Position numbers and translations under genes: made by a program. From the NCBI RefSeq assembly GCF_016734815.1, contig NZ_JAERQF010000009.1, forward strand, positions 1 through 64,000: DNA of 64,000 bases. Reading direction: 5' to 3'. This DNA comes from Hymenobacter rubidus (GTDB taxonomy: Bacteria > Bacteroidota > Bacteroidia > Cytophagales > Hymenobacteraceae). The notes under the pieces are model-generated. The model was given only the letters and a program-made list of their open reading frames with translations, made no database searches and was not told where the DNA came from. Shown here in pieces: positions 35,039-42,557 of this stretch (position 1 is the stretch's first letter; each line of letters starts with the position of its first letter).

Positions 35039-35260
35039 CTAGTGAGGGGCCCATAGCAGCATTACCTGCGTGAAAGCCAGCAACAATAGGCCCAAGAGCA
35101 CGGCCACGGCGGGCAGCACGCCGCGTACCAGCCGCTGCCACCGCTCGCTGGGCGTGGGGGCCCGCTCCTGCCAGGTCAGCAGAAAGCCCAGTGCGGCCAC
35201 GTCGCCAATGCAGAACAGCACGCCGAGCAGGGTGAGGGCAAATTGAGGAAGGGAAGTCAT
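35039..35260 (-). CDS. Small two-helix membrane protein
   Basis: 73 residues: helix 1 FALTLLGVLFCIGDVAALGF, a polar linker TWQERAPTPSERWQRLVRG, helix 2 VLPAVAVLLGLLLLAFTQVM. No family recognised. It lies about 80 bases before a palindromic repeat. Confidence 0.55.
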   Translation of the reverse strand: MTSLPQFALTLLGVLFCIGDVAALGFLLTWQERAPTPSERWQRLVRGVLPAVAVLLGLLLLAFTQVMLLWAPH

Positions 35261-35336
35261 GGGGTTGAGAAGAGGTTAGTGGGAAATGAGCGGGCGGAGC
35301 TGCTGTAACGGGTTAGTAATTCGGGTTTTTGCCGCT

Positions 35337-35423
35337 TGTCATCTTGAGCTTGCGAAGGACCTTATCAACCCAGCACGACCGTTGTTCTGACATAAGAAGG
35401 TCCTTCGCAAGCTCAGGATGACA
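35337..35423. repeat. Palindromic repeat related to the 150-bp element core
   Basis: 27-bp arms 35337-35363 and 35397-35423 (TGTCATCTTGAGCTTGCGAA..., one G:T-type mismatch). The centre keeps traces of the 150-bp element core (GTTGTTCTGAC), but the GAAGCTGTTTAG ends are missing, so it is a truncated or ancestral relative. Confidence 0.8.
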
Positions 35424-35447
35424 GGATTTTTAACTTGCTGATAAGAT

Positions 35448-37076
35448 TCACTGTAGCGCCCGGCGGGTTTGCCAGTCGGCCCAGGTGAGACCCTGCCAGT
35501 GGTCGTAGGCCGCGTAGCGGGCGCGGGCGGCCGTGAGGGCCAGGTCGAGGCGGCGCTGGGCTTCGGCGGCGTCGATGCGCTCGGTAGTGCCGTATTCGGT
35601 TTCGACGGTGAGCTGGGACGTGTGGTTGAGCACGGCGCGCCGGGCCTGCACGGTGGGCAGCACCCGGTCGGGCATGTCGAGCAAGAAGCCGATGTCGATG
35701 CTGGGGAAGCGGCTCTGGAGGTTGTATTCAGCAATCCAGACTTCCCAATTGCCGGAGGCCAGCAGGAGCAGCACGGCATAGGCGGCCAGGGAATTGAGGC
35801 GGAAAAGGCTGTAGGCCGAGCGCCGCTGCCAGATTTTGAGCAGCACCGTGACTAGGCCGAAAAATGTGAGCAGCAGAAAGAAGCATACGCCAATGCGCTT
35901 GTACGCCAGCCCGCAATGCAGAATGTAGTAGTAATTGCGCAGCCCCACCGACACGGCCAGCACGGCATTCTGCACCACCCACACCGTAGCCCCGCCGCGC
36001 AGCAAAGGCAAACCGGGCTGGTAGAAGTTGAGGTTGCGCCGGAAAAACCACAGCACGATGCCCATGGCCAGCAGAATGCTGAAAATGAGCACATAAGTAC
36101 CTTCGTGCACAAACTGCGTGAGGTTGAACCCCGGCGCGGGCACGAAGCCAAACCACAGCCAACGAATGTCAATGGCATTCACCACCAGCAGCAGCACATT
36201 CACCAGCCCGAACACCGCCGCGGCGGCAATGAACTCCTTGCGCAAATCGAGGGCGCGCACGGTCTTCAGGCGGAAATCGGGCCGACGCACGCCCAGCGAG
36301 GCCACCCTATCGCGCTGCCGCCGGATGAACTCGCCGAACCGCGACTCCTGGTCGGCAAAGAAGTATACCGGCACTGCCACGATTACACCGGCCGTGACCA
36401 GAAAACCTAACAGAATAAACAGCAGGTGGCCAAAGGAAATATCGGGCAGCAGCCGCACCAGCCAGTCGCCCAGCACCGCCAGGGCCCGGCCGCTCAATCG
36501 GTCGTACACGGGGTTAGCAATGGCAAACAGCAGGTGGAAGGCTCCCAGAATGACCAGCGGCACCAGCAGCAGCCGGGCATAAAACCAGCTTCGGCGCACG
36601 CCCGCGCCGGTATTGCGCGGGGCGCGCAGGCCGCGCAGCACCCGCAGCCAAGCCTCGGCCACACTGCCCACGGCCGTAATCAGGGCAAAGGGCAGCAGCC
36701 GGAGGTGGGGCTGGTTCACATAACCCAGCAGCAGCAGCACCGAGGCCACGCAGGCCAGCGCCGCCACTTCGGAGCCGTACACGGCCATCATGGCCCCACC
36801 GAAAAGGCTGCCGCCCACCATCAACCAGAAGTAGCCGGAGCGCCGCACCGCCGCGTGGCGCGGCAGCATCAGCAGCTGCGCCACCGCCACAAAAACGGTG
36901 AAAACAAGCATGTTCAGCCCGCCTTTTTCCAGCCAGAAAAGCCAGTTGAACAGAATGATGCCCAGCGGCAGCAGTAACTTTTGCGCAGTAGTGAGGGGCG
37001 TAACGACAGTGGCAGCAGGAGCAGCCCGGAATCGGCCGGGAGCTGCATCATTGGGCAAGGGAAAGACGGGGTTCAT
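35448..37076 (-). CDS. DUF4173-like polytopic membrane protein
   Basis: 542 residues with about 12 hydrophobic segments and a C-terminal soluble stretch (VQARRAVLNHTSQLTVETEY, ARARYAAYDHWQGLTWADWQ). The overall layout and the segment LRNYYYILHCGLAYKRIGVC match my memory of DUF4173 proteins; the function is unknown. The promoter region carries ACTTTG-N5-CAAAGT, shared with creD and the winged-helix operon encoded just upstream, suggesting joint control. Confidence 0.78.
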   Translation of the reverse strand: MNPVFPLPNDAAPGRFRAAPAATVVTPLTTAQKLLLPLGIILFNWLFWLEKGGLNMLVFTVFVAVAQLLMLPRHAAVRRSGYFWLMVGGSLFGGAMMAVYGSEVAALACVASVLLLLGYVNQPHLRLLPFALITAVGSVAEAWLRVLRGLRAPRNTGAGVRRSWFYARLLLVPLVILGAFHLLFAIANPVYDRLSGRALAVLGDWLVRLLPDISFGHLLFILLGFLVTAGVIVAVPVYFFADQESRFGEFIRRQRDRVASLGVRRPDFRLKTVRALDLRKEFIAAAAVFGLVNVLLLVVNAIDIRWLWFGFVPAPGFNLTQFVHEGTYVLIFSILLAMGIVLWFFRRNLNFYQPGLPLLRGGATVWVVQNAVLAVSVGLRNYYYILHCGLAYKRIGVCFFLLLTFFGLVTVLLKIWQRRSAYSLFRLNSLAAYAVLLLLASGNWEVWIAEYNLQSRFPSIDIGFLLDMPDRVLPTVQARRAVLNHTSQLTVETEYGTTERIDAAEAQRRLDLALTAARARYAAYDHWQGLTWADWQTRRALQ

Positions 37077-37147
37077 AGGAAGAGTATTGGGTTGGTGATT
37101 GATGGCTTGAGAAATTATTGACAGATTGATGCTGACTTTATAAAAGA

Positions 37148-37164
37148 ACTTTGTATTTCAAAGT
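37148..37164 (-). promoter_or_regulatory. ACTTTG-N5-CAAAGT operator before the DUF4173 gene
   Basis: ACTTTG-TATTT-CAAAGT, perfect 6-bp arms, 72 bases upstream of the DUF4173 ATG at 37076. Same arms and spacing as 19896-19912 and 38444-38460. Confidence 0.65.
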
Positions 37165-37226
37165 GCTGGTGCAAAAAAAAGAGCGGATAAAAATTCTCCG
37201 ACCTTTTCTGTCGAGGTTGTGGTAGC

Positions 37227-37376
37227 GAAGCTGTTTAGAAAGTCAAAATCGTTGTCATCCTGAGCGCAGCGAAGGACCTTATCACGGCAGAACAACGCCT
37301 ATTCTGCCGTGATAAGGTCCTTCGCTGCGCTCAGGATGACAGACGTGTAGGCAAATCAGACGTTCTAAACAGCTTC
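37227..37376. mobile_element. 150-bp MITE-like palindromic element, copy A
   Basis: Exactly 150 bp, bounded by inverted ends GAAGCTGTTTAGAA...TTCTAAACAGCTTC and flanked on both sides by AGC (37224-37226, 37377-37379). The inside consists of nested palindromes: GTCATCCTGAGCGCAGCG arms, then CCTTATCACGGCAGAA arms around the 9-base loop CAACGCCTA. Its ends lie in the same orientation as copy B, but the loop is inverted (copies B and C have TAGGCGTTG). Confidence 0.85.
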
Positions 37377-37472
37377 AGCATTTCTACCGCTTCGTTGAAT
37401 CAGCATTGAATTAGGTACGCGGCAGAGATGCTTCGACTACGCTCAGCATGACGTTCTAATTCCTCGCCTCCC

Positions 37473-37766
37473 CTACCCCCGCAGCAGCTTCTCCAGCGTT
37501 TCCAGATGCTGCTGAAACGCGACTTTGCCAGCGGCGGTGGCTGAATAGGTAGTATTGGGCTTTTTGCCAATAAATTGCTTGCTGACCAGCACGTATTCGG
37601 CTTTTTCGAGAGCGGCGACGTGGCTGGCGAGGTTGCCGTCGGTGAGGTCGAGGGCGTCCTTCAGGTCGTTGAAACTTACGGATTCGTTGGCCATCAGCAC
37701 GGCCATCACGCCCAGCCGCACGCGGTGGTCGAAAGCCTTGTTGAGGGTGTGGATGAGGTGCTTCAC
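37473..37766 (-). CDS. Winged-helix transcriptional regulator
   Basis: 97 residues, a single winged helix of the ArsR/MarR-like superfamily: HRVRLGVMAVLMANESVSFN, DLKDALDLTDGNLASHVAAL (recognition helix TDGNLASH), EKAEYVLVSKQFIGKKPNTT wing, then SATAAGKVAFQQHLETLEKL. Its start overlaps the stop of the upstream membrane-protein gene (ATGA, 37763-37766), so the pair is one operon. It is the best candidate for the protein that binds ACTTTG-N5-CAAAGT upstream of this operon, the DUF4173 gene and creD. Confidence 0.88.
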   Translation of the reverse strand: MKHLIHTLNKAFDHRVRLGVMAVLMANESVSFNDLKDALDLTDGNLASHVAALEKAEYVLVSKQFIGKKPNTTYSATAAGKVAFQQHLETLEKLLRG

Positions 37767-38437
37767 GAAGAGACGACGGGTTTACGAGCCGTGCCCGGCC
37801 GCTCGTAGCGGTTGTACATCACCAGCCCGTAGCCGATGTGGCCGAGCCCGAAACCCAGCGCAAAGAAAATCAGTCCCCAGCCGGGCAGCAACATGCACAG
37901 CAGGCCCAGCCCAATTTGGGTGAGGCCGAGCCAGCGAATTTCGTCCAGGGTGTACTTGCTGGCGTTGAGCAGCGCCAGGCCGTAGAACACCATCAGGCCG
38001 GGCACCACCATGGCCGCGTCGCCGCCCACGTACAGGCGCAGGCAAAACAAGCCGCCCGCCACCAGCGGCACGGCCAGGGCCACGGCCAGACGCCGACCCG
38101 GCGCCGCCCACAGCTTCTGCCCGTCGTGGTGCGTGCGCCGCTGAGTGAAGTAAAATGCCACCAGCAGCGCCAGCCCAATCATGGTGCCGGCCAGCAGCAG
38201 CAGAAACGGCAACGCCGCGCGCCGCTCCTGCACCGAGCTCTGCATGAGGCGCAGGTAGCCGTCGGGGTAGTGGCTTTGCAGGTAGAAATGGCCGGCCGCC
38301 ACACCCGCCAGCGCCACCACGCCCGCCCCCACCCCGCTCAGGCCGGACAGCGACAAAAAGCGCGAGCTGCGCTCCATGATGGCGCGGATTTCGGTGAGCT
38401 GGGCAAGCGGGTCGGGATTGGCAGGCTTCATAACCAT
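37763..38437 (-). CDS. Membrane protein partnered with the winged-helix regulator
   Basis: 224 residues. A soluble N-terminus (LAQLTEIRAIMERSSRFLSL) is followed by about six hydrophobic segments (GLSGVGAGVVALAGVAAGHF, FLLLLAGTMIGLALLVAFYF, LAVALAVPLVAGGLFCLRLY, VPGLMVFYGLALLNASKYTL, TQIGLGLLCMLLPGWGLIFF). The family is common beside such regulators in Bacteroidota, but I know no function. It may sense an envelope signal, which is inference. Two in-frame ATGs (38437, 38431) are possible. Confidence 0.75.
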   Translation of the reverse strand: MVMKPANPDPLAQLTEIRAIMERSSRFLSLSGLSGVGAGVVALAGVAAGHFYLQSHYPDGYLRLMQSSVQERRAALPFLLLLAGTMIGLALLVAFYFTQRRTHHDGQKLWAAPGRRLAVALAVPLVAGGLFCLRLYVGGDAAMVVPGLMVFYGLALLNASKYTLDEIRWLGLTQIGLGLLCMLLPGWGLIFFALGFGLGHIGYGLVMYNRYERPGTARKPVVSS

Positions 38438-38443
38438 TGAAGT

Positions 38444-38460
38444 ACTTTGTGATGCAAAGT
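38444..38460 (-). promoter_or_regulatory. ACTTTG-N5-CAAAGT operator of the winged-helix operon
   Basis: ACTTTG-TGATG-CAAAGT, 7 bases upstream of the first ATG of the membrane-protein/regulator operon. Overlap with the expected transcription start suggests autorepression. Confidence 0.65.
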
Positions 38461-38510
38461 TGAAGAAAATCTTTGATACATTTGCAAGGCACTACCTATT
38501 TTATTTTTCA

Positions 38511-39140
38511 ATGTCCCCTCCCCATACTATGATAGCCAACCCCTGGCAATTGGATTATACCGTCTGGGGAAGCAGCGCTTTGCTCAATACGGCTATTTAT
38601 ATGGCTGGCTTCGCGCTTTTCGGCGGAAATGCGGGTATTGAACTGGGCTGCTTTGTTGGTTTGGTGAGCGGTATGGTGTCATTGCCAGCCATTGTTATGC
38701 TGCGCTGGGTCATGCCTCGGCTGCTCGCCCTGAAAACGCGCGCGAAACGACTTTTAAGCGTGATGGGCTTGGTGGTTGCACTTTTTTTATTGAAGTTGTT
38801 TAGAAAGTCAAAATCGTTGTCATCCTGAGCGCAGCGAAGGACCTTATCACGTCAGAATAGGCGTTGTTCTGACGTGATAAGGTCCTTCGCTGCGCTCAGG
38901 ATGACAGACGTGTAGGCAAATCAGACTTTCTAAACAGCTTCATTGTTTGCCCTGCCCACCGGCATGGTTGCCGCAATCGGCGCTGACGATGCTAATCCAA
39001 TCAAAACAGATTGGGCAGCTGCCCTCACCATCCTGGTTTTTATGCTGCCTTGCCTAGCAGGAGCACTGCTTGCCACCGGCTACAGTTGTCGCGCCTTGTT
39101 GTTTCAGCCGGAAGCTTTGCCGGAATCAATAGCCAACTGA
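38511..39140 (+). pseudogene. Small membrane-protein gene interrupted by the 150-bp element
   Basis: The 5' part (38511-38791) encodes MSPPHTMIANPWQLDYTVWG and three helices up to MGLVVALFLL; the 3' part (38945-39140) continues FALPTGMVAAIGADDANPIK and ends in LTILVFMLPCLAGALLATGY. Between them lies element copy B with its ATT duplication. Deleting 38792-38944 gives VVALFLLFALPTGMV in one open frame of about 158 codons. The insert adds 153 bases (51 codons) but contains stop codons, so the product is truncated after about 104 residues. No family is recognised for the intact protein. Confidence 0.8.
38792..38941. mobile_element. 150-bp MITE-like palindromic element, copy B
   Basis: Exactly 150 bp, ends GAAGTTGTTTAGAAAGTC and GACTTTCTAAACAGCTTC, flanked by ATT (38789-38791, 38942-38944). 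Core CCTTATCACGTCAGAA arms around the loop TAGGCGTTG. It sits inside a coding sequence whose frame is restored by exact removal, which is direct evidence that the element has moved. Confidence 0.9.
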
Positions 39141-39188
39141 TAAGCTGCTGGCACACCGCATAGCGCCTTTTTGTCGTATGCTCGCGCT

Positions 39189-39998
39189 ATGCGCCTACGC
39201 CTTCGGATGTTTGAGTTTGAGGACTTGCCGTGGTTTCCGGCCGTCATCCGGGCCGGGATGATGGATTATTTGCGGTTCATGATTTCCACTTTGGGCACCT
39301 ACCGGCCCATTGCACCGCTGCTGGCCGAGGGACTGGCCCGCACTGGCCAAAACCACATTTTGGAGCTGGGCGCCGGCGCCGGGGGTGGCACCGAAACCGT
39401 ACTAGCCGCCCTGCGCACCGAAGGCCAGCCCGATATCACTATCACCCTCACCGACCTGTACCCCCAGCCCGCCGCCTGGGCCGACATTGCCCGGCGCACA
39501 CACGGCGCCATCGGCTTCGAGTCGGCTGCGGTGAATGCGTTGGCTGTGCCGGCGGAGCTGACGGGTTTTCGCACCATTTTCTCGGCCTTTCACCACTTCC
39601 CACCTCAGGCTGCTGAGGCAATGCTCCGCGACGCCGTGCGGGCCGGCACAGGCATGGGTGTGTTTGAGGGCGCCGGCAAGCATTGGGTGGAACTGCTGCT
39701 GGCCTGGACGGTACTGCCGGTGGCCCAATTGCTGCTCACGCCGTTTTTTCGGCCGTTTCGGCTTAGTCGGCTGGTGTTTACTTACCTCGTTCCGCTCATT
39801 CCATTGTGCACCATCTGGGACGGCACGGTGTCGCTGCTTCGCATGTACTCCACCGATGAGCTGCTGGCACTAGCGCACCGGGCCGACGCTGAAGGCCACT
39901 TTGCCTGGCAGGCCGGCAAAAAACGCCACTGGTGGGGGCCGCAAGTTACCTACCTCATAGGCTGGCCGGAAAAGCGCAAAGTAGCGCGAACTTTGTAG
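39189..39998 (+). CDS. Class I SAM-dependent methyltransferase
   Basis: About 269 residues. The SAM-binding motif HILELGAGAGGGTETVLAAL lies near residue 58, followed by DITITLTDLYPQPAAW and FRTIFSAFHHFPPQAAEAML. The middle to C-terminal part has hydrophobic stretches (LLAWTVLPVAQLLLTPFF, LVFTYLVPLIPLC), so it may act at the membrane on a lipid or prenylated substrate. It precedes a UbiA prenyltransferase, which supports a quinone- or isoprenoid-type pathway (inference). The last codons (KVARTL) are encoded by a palindromic repeat. ATG 39189 is preferred over an upstream TTG. Confidence 0.8.
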   Translation: MRLRLRMFEFEDLPWFPAVIRAGMMDYLRFMISTLGTYRPIAPLLAEGLARTGQNHILELGAGAGGGTETVLAALRTEGQPDITITLTDLYPQPAAWADIARRTHGAIGFESAAVNALAVPAELTGFRTIFSAFHHFPPQAAEAMLRDAVRAGTGMGVFEGAGKHWVELLLAWTVLPVAQLLLTPFFRPFRLSRLVFTYLVPLIPLCTIWDGTVSLLRMYSTDELLALAHRADAEGHFAWQAGKKRHWWGPQVTYLIGWPEKRKVARTL

Positions 39999-40061
39999 TT
40001 CGCGTCCCCGCGCCAATTGCACGATGGTGCTTGGGGACGCGAACTACAAAGTTCGCGTTAC
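39981..40061. repeat. Palindromic repeat, GTAGCGCGAACT family (copy 3)
   Basis: 29-bp arms 39981-40009 (GTAGCGCGAACTTTGTAGTT...) and 40033-40061, one mismatch. It covers the last six codons of the methyltransferase gene and ends directly before the UbiA ATG at 40062. Confidence 0.85.
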
Positions 40062-40934
40062 ATGCTTGCCCATTACAAAAAGGCGCTGCCGCTGCTGCGC
40101 ATCCCGTTTTCCATTTACCTCATGCCGGTGTTCTGGTTTGGGCTGAGCGCGCTGCGCGGGCCGTGGAGCGGGTGGCGGGCCGTGGGTGTGTTTGTGGTGC
40201 TGCACCTGCTGGCCTATCCGGCCTCCAACGGCTACAACTCCTACTATGATAAGGACGAAGGCAGCATCGGCGGCCTGAAAACGCCCCCGAAGGTGACGCC
40301 GGAGCTGCTGCACCTGGTGTGGCTGTTCGATGCGCTAGCCGTGGGGGGCGCGGCGCTGGTCTCGCTGGCGTTTGCCGGCATGGTGGTGGTGTACCTGCTG
40401 GTGTCGAAGGCCTACAGCTACGAGGGCATTCGCCTGAAAAAGTACCCGCTGCTGAGCACGTTTGTGGTGGTGATATTCCAGGGTGCGTTCACGCTGCTAA
40501 TGACGCAGGTGGGCGTGGGGGCCACTGCGGCGCAGCTTTTGGAGAAAACCAACCTGCTGCTGGCCTTGGTGAGCACGCTGTTTTTGTGCGGTTCCTACCC
40601 GCTCACCCAAGTGTACCAACACGAAGAAGACGCCCGGCGCGGCGACCGCACCCTGAGCCTGCGGCTGGGCATCCGGGGCACATTCATCTTCGCGGCGGTG
40701 GGGCTGCTGGCGGGCGCGGCAGCGCTGGGGCTGGCCTATTGGCTGCGGCAGGAAATCCGGCCGCTGCTGATTTTTCTGGTGGCTACCGGGCCGGTGGTGG
40801 CCTTGTTCAGCCGCTGGGCCTGGGCCGTGTGGCACGACGAACGTGCCGCCGACTTCGAGCACACCATGCGCATGAACCAGGTATCGTCGCTGTGTTTGAG
40901 CGCGGCCTTCATCGCCATGCTGCTGTGGCGCTAA
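40062..40934 (+). CDS. UbiA-family prenyltransferase
   Basis: 290 residues, about eight membrane helices. First Asp-rich motif YPASNGYNSYYDKDEGSIGG (NxxxDxxxx type) and second motif YQHEEDARRGDRTLSLRLG bind prenyl diphosphate through Mg. The first motif matches the UbiA superfamily in general rather than MenA or UbiA specifically. It follows a methyltransferase gene, separated only by a palindromic repeat. The start ATG 40062 (MLAHYKKALPLL) fits the membrane topology. Confidence 0.88.
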   Translation: MLAHYKKALPLLRIPFSIYLMPVFWFGLSALRGPWSGWRAVGVFVVLHLLAYPASNGYNSYYDKDEGSIGGLKTPPKVTPELLHLVWLFDALAVGGAALVSLAFAGMVVVYLLVSKAYSYEGIRLKKYPLLSTFVVVIFQGAFTLLMTQVGVGATAAQLLEKTNLLLALVSTLFLCGSYPLTQVYQHEEDARRGDRTLSLRLGIRGTFIFAAVGLLAGAAALGLAYWLRQEIRPLLIFLVATGPVVALFSRWAWAVWHDERAADFEHTMRMNQVSSLCLSAAFIAMLLWR

Positions 40935-41018
40935 GGCTGCCGGCCGAGCAGGTTGCGTAACTGCCCGGCCGGAAAATTGCGTACTATTCAAGTGGTTCCA
41001 CTCTCAACCGGCTTCGTC

Positions 41019-41657
41019 ATGCGATTCTCTTGGTTTGCCCTATTGGCGCTGTTGGCGGCTTGTAATTCTACCCCTTCGGCTGTGAATGAAGGCGCGGTTT
41101 CGCGTGCTGCTGAGCGTACGGGCCAAGACATCCAGGATACTACCGCGCTGCCCCCGCCCGATACCGCTCGCTCCAAAGCGGTTTCAGCCGTGAGCGACAC
41201 GCTGCGGGTGGTGCGCCAGCAACACAATTTCAGCAATCCGCAAGGCCCACCCGACAGCTTCCGCCTGGTATTCCGGGGCCCGTCCCTTCTGGAAGGCACC
41301 GGCGAATTCACCATTACCGATGCCCACGGGCAGGTTATTTTCCGGGAGATGCTCACCGAGCCCGACCTGGAAGCGGCCCTCGTCTACGAAATGAAAACGC
41401 CCACCGCCACCCGCGCCGAACGCGAAACCTTCGTGATGCGACGCATCGACCGGTTTTTTCTGCCCTCGCAATTCCACACCCCGGCCGTTGCCCGAAATGC
41501 CGCCTTCCCAAACGGCACCGAAAACCTCGACCAAACCACCTGGAATGACTTGCGCCAACGACCCGATGCCATCGGCTTCGATTATCTGAAAGGCAAAGAA
41601 AACGGGCAGCGCATTGCCTGGTCGCCGCTCAAGAAACAGGTGGTGCGGGTACGGTAG
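41019..41657 (+). CDS. Lipoprotein of unknown function
   Basis: 212 residues with a lipoprotein signal (MRFSWFALLALLAAC, lipobox LAAC). The mature part starts with a Ser/Thr/Ala-rich linker, then a beta-rich domain (FRLVFRGPSLLEGTGEFTIT, VIFREMLTEPDLEAALVYEM) and a C-terminal segment (FDYLKGKENGQRIAWSPLKK). Family not recognised. ATG 41019 begins the signal peptide. It converges on the DsbA-like gene. Confidence 0.72.
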   Translation: MRFSWFALLALLAACNSTPSAVNEGAVSRAAERTGQDIQDTTALPPPDTARSKAVSAVSDTLRVVRQQHNFSNPQGPPDSFRLVFRGPSLLEGTGEFTITDAHGQVIFREMLTEPDLEAALVYEMKTPTATRAERETFVMRRIDRFFLPSQFHTPAVARNAAFPNGTENLDQTTWNDLRQRPDAIGFDYLKGKENGQRIAWSPLKKQVVRVR

Positions 41658-41664
41658 CCGCGCG

Positions 41665-42333
41665 CTAGCCGCCGGTTTCTTCGCGCAACAGTTGCTCCAG
41701 TCCCGCCCGCATTTGTTCGTAGGGTTGGTAGCCCCGGGCCAGCACGTAGCCCTGCTCGCCGATGCGCACCACGGCCGTGGGAAAGCCCTCCACGCCAATG
41801 CGGGCCACGGCAGCAAACTCCTGCTGGGCGGCGCGGGCCGCTTCGGGCGCCGCCCAGCGGCGCTGAAACTCCACCACGTCAACCCCAAATGGCGCCAGCA
41901 AATCGTTGTAAGCGGATGGGTTGTTTAGGTCCTGGCCGTCGCGGAAAAGGGCCGCTTGCACGGCGTGGGCGAAGGCTACGGCACGCGCGGGGTCCTGCGT
42001 GAGCTGGCGGAACGTGGCAATGGCCCGGCACGGGGGCTCCGAGTCGTAGCGGTAGTCGCCGGCGGCGCCCAGCGCCTTGAAAGCCTCGCCAAAACGCACG
42101 CCGGTTACTTCTTCCACGTCGTTCAGGTTGGTTTTCAGGCTATCCCAGCTTTCAGATATAGGACCTACGTCCTCCCCCTTCACCATGCCGCCGCAGAGCA
42201 CCGACACGTCAATGCGCCCCGCAAACTCTTCCTGCAGGCGCTTGATAACCGGGCTCGTGCCGTAGCACCAGCCGCAGAGCGGGTCCTGGATGTAGAGCAG
42301 TTCGGGGAGGTTGGCAGGGAGCGCAGGCGTCAT
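41665..42333 (-). CDS. DsbA-family (FrnE-like) oxidoreductase
   Basis: 222 residues. Thioredoxin-fold active site CxxC in DPLCGWCYGTSPVIK close to the N-terminus, an inserted helical domain, and a C-terminal VEGFPTAVVRIGEQGYVLAR with the cis-Pro. No signal peptide, so it is cytoplasmic like other FrnE/DsbA-type proteins. ATG 42333 (MTPALPANLPE) starts just before the fold. The substrate is unknown. Confidence 0.88.
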   Translation of the reverse strand: MTPALPANLPELLYIQDPLCGWCYGTSPVIKRLQEEFAGRIDVSVLCGGMVKGEDVGPISESWDSLKTNLNDVEEVTGVRFGEAFKALGAAGDYRYDSEPPCRAIATFRQLTQDPARAVAFAHAVQAALFRDGQDLNNPSAYNDLLAPFGVDVVEFQRRWAAPEAARAAQQEFAAVARIGVEGFPTAVVRIGEQGYVLARGYQPYEQMRAGLEQLLREETGG

Positions 42334-42501
42334 GGCTGGAGAAATAATAAGCCGCAAAAGTAGTCCTTATCTGCCCTGGGCGGCTATTCCTTCAAAGCCC
42401 ATCAAAGTTTCGGGCTACCGGTGAATTTATTTGCTGGGCCGCCGGTTTGCCCAGTGCTAGGTTAGCTTATCGATAGGACAATTAGTTATCGTGATTTATA
42501 G

Positions 42502-42537
42502 AAAAAGGCCCGCTGCATTGCTGCAACGGGCCTTTTT
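42502..42537 (-). terminator. Terminator of rho
   Basis: AAAAAGGCCCG (42502-42512) and CGGGCCTTTTT (42527-42537), loop of 14 bases, 20 bases downstream of the rho stop on the minus strand. Confidence 0.82.
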
Positions 42538-42557
42538 TAGGTGCATTCGGCGCGGCC

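Larger units (their letters stand above)
37077..37472. other. 396-base gap with operator, 150-bp element and a repeat half
   Basis: Contains the operator 37148-37164, the 150-bp element copy A (37227-37376) and an isolated right arm of the TCATGCTGAGC family (GAGATGCTTCGACTACGCTC, about 37425-37456) without its left partner. No gene is seen. Confidence 0.6.

Noticed and set aside
37425..37456. Half repeat as evidence that copy A inserted into another repeat
   Set aside because: The sequence left of copy A does not match the expected left arm beyond a few bases, so an intact earlier element cannot be reconstructed.
40017..40061. Upstream start for the UbiA protein within the repeat
   Set aside because: The extra residues are repeat-encoded, and the topology fits the ATG at 40062.
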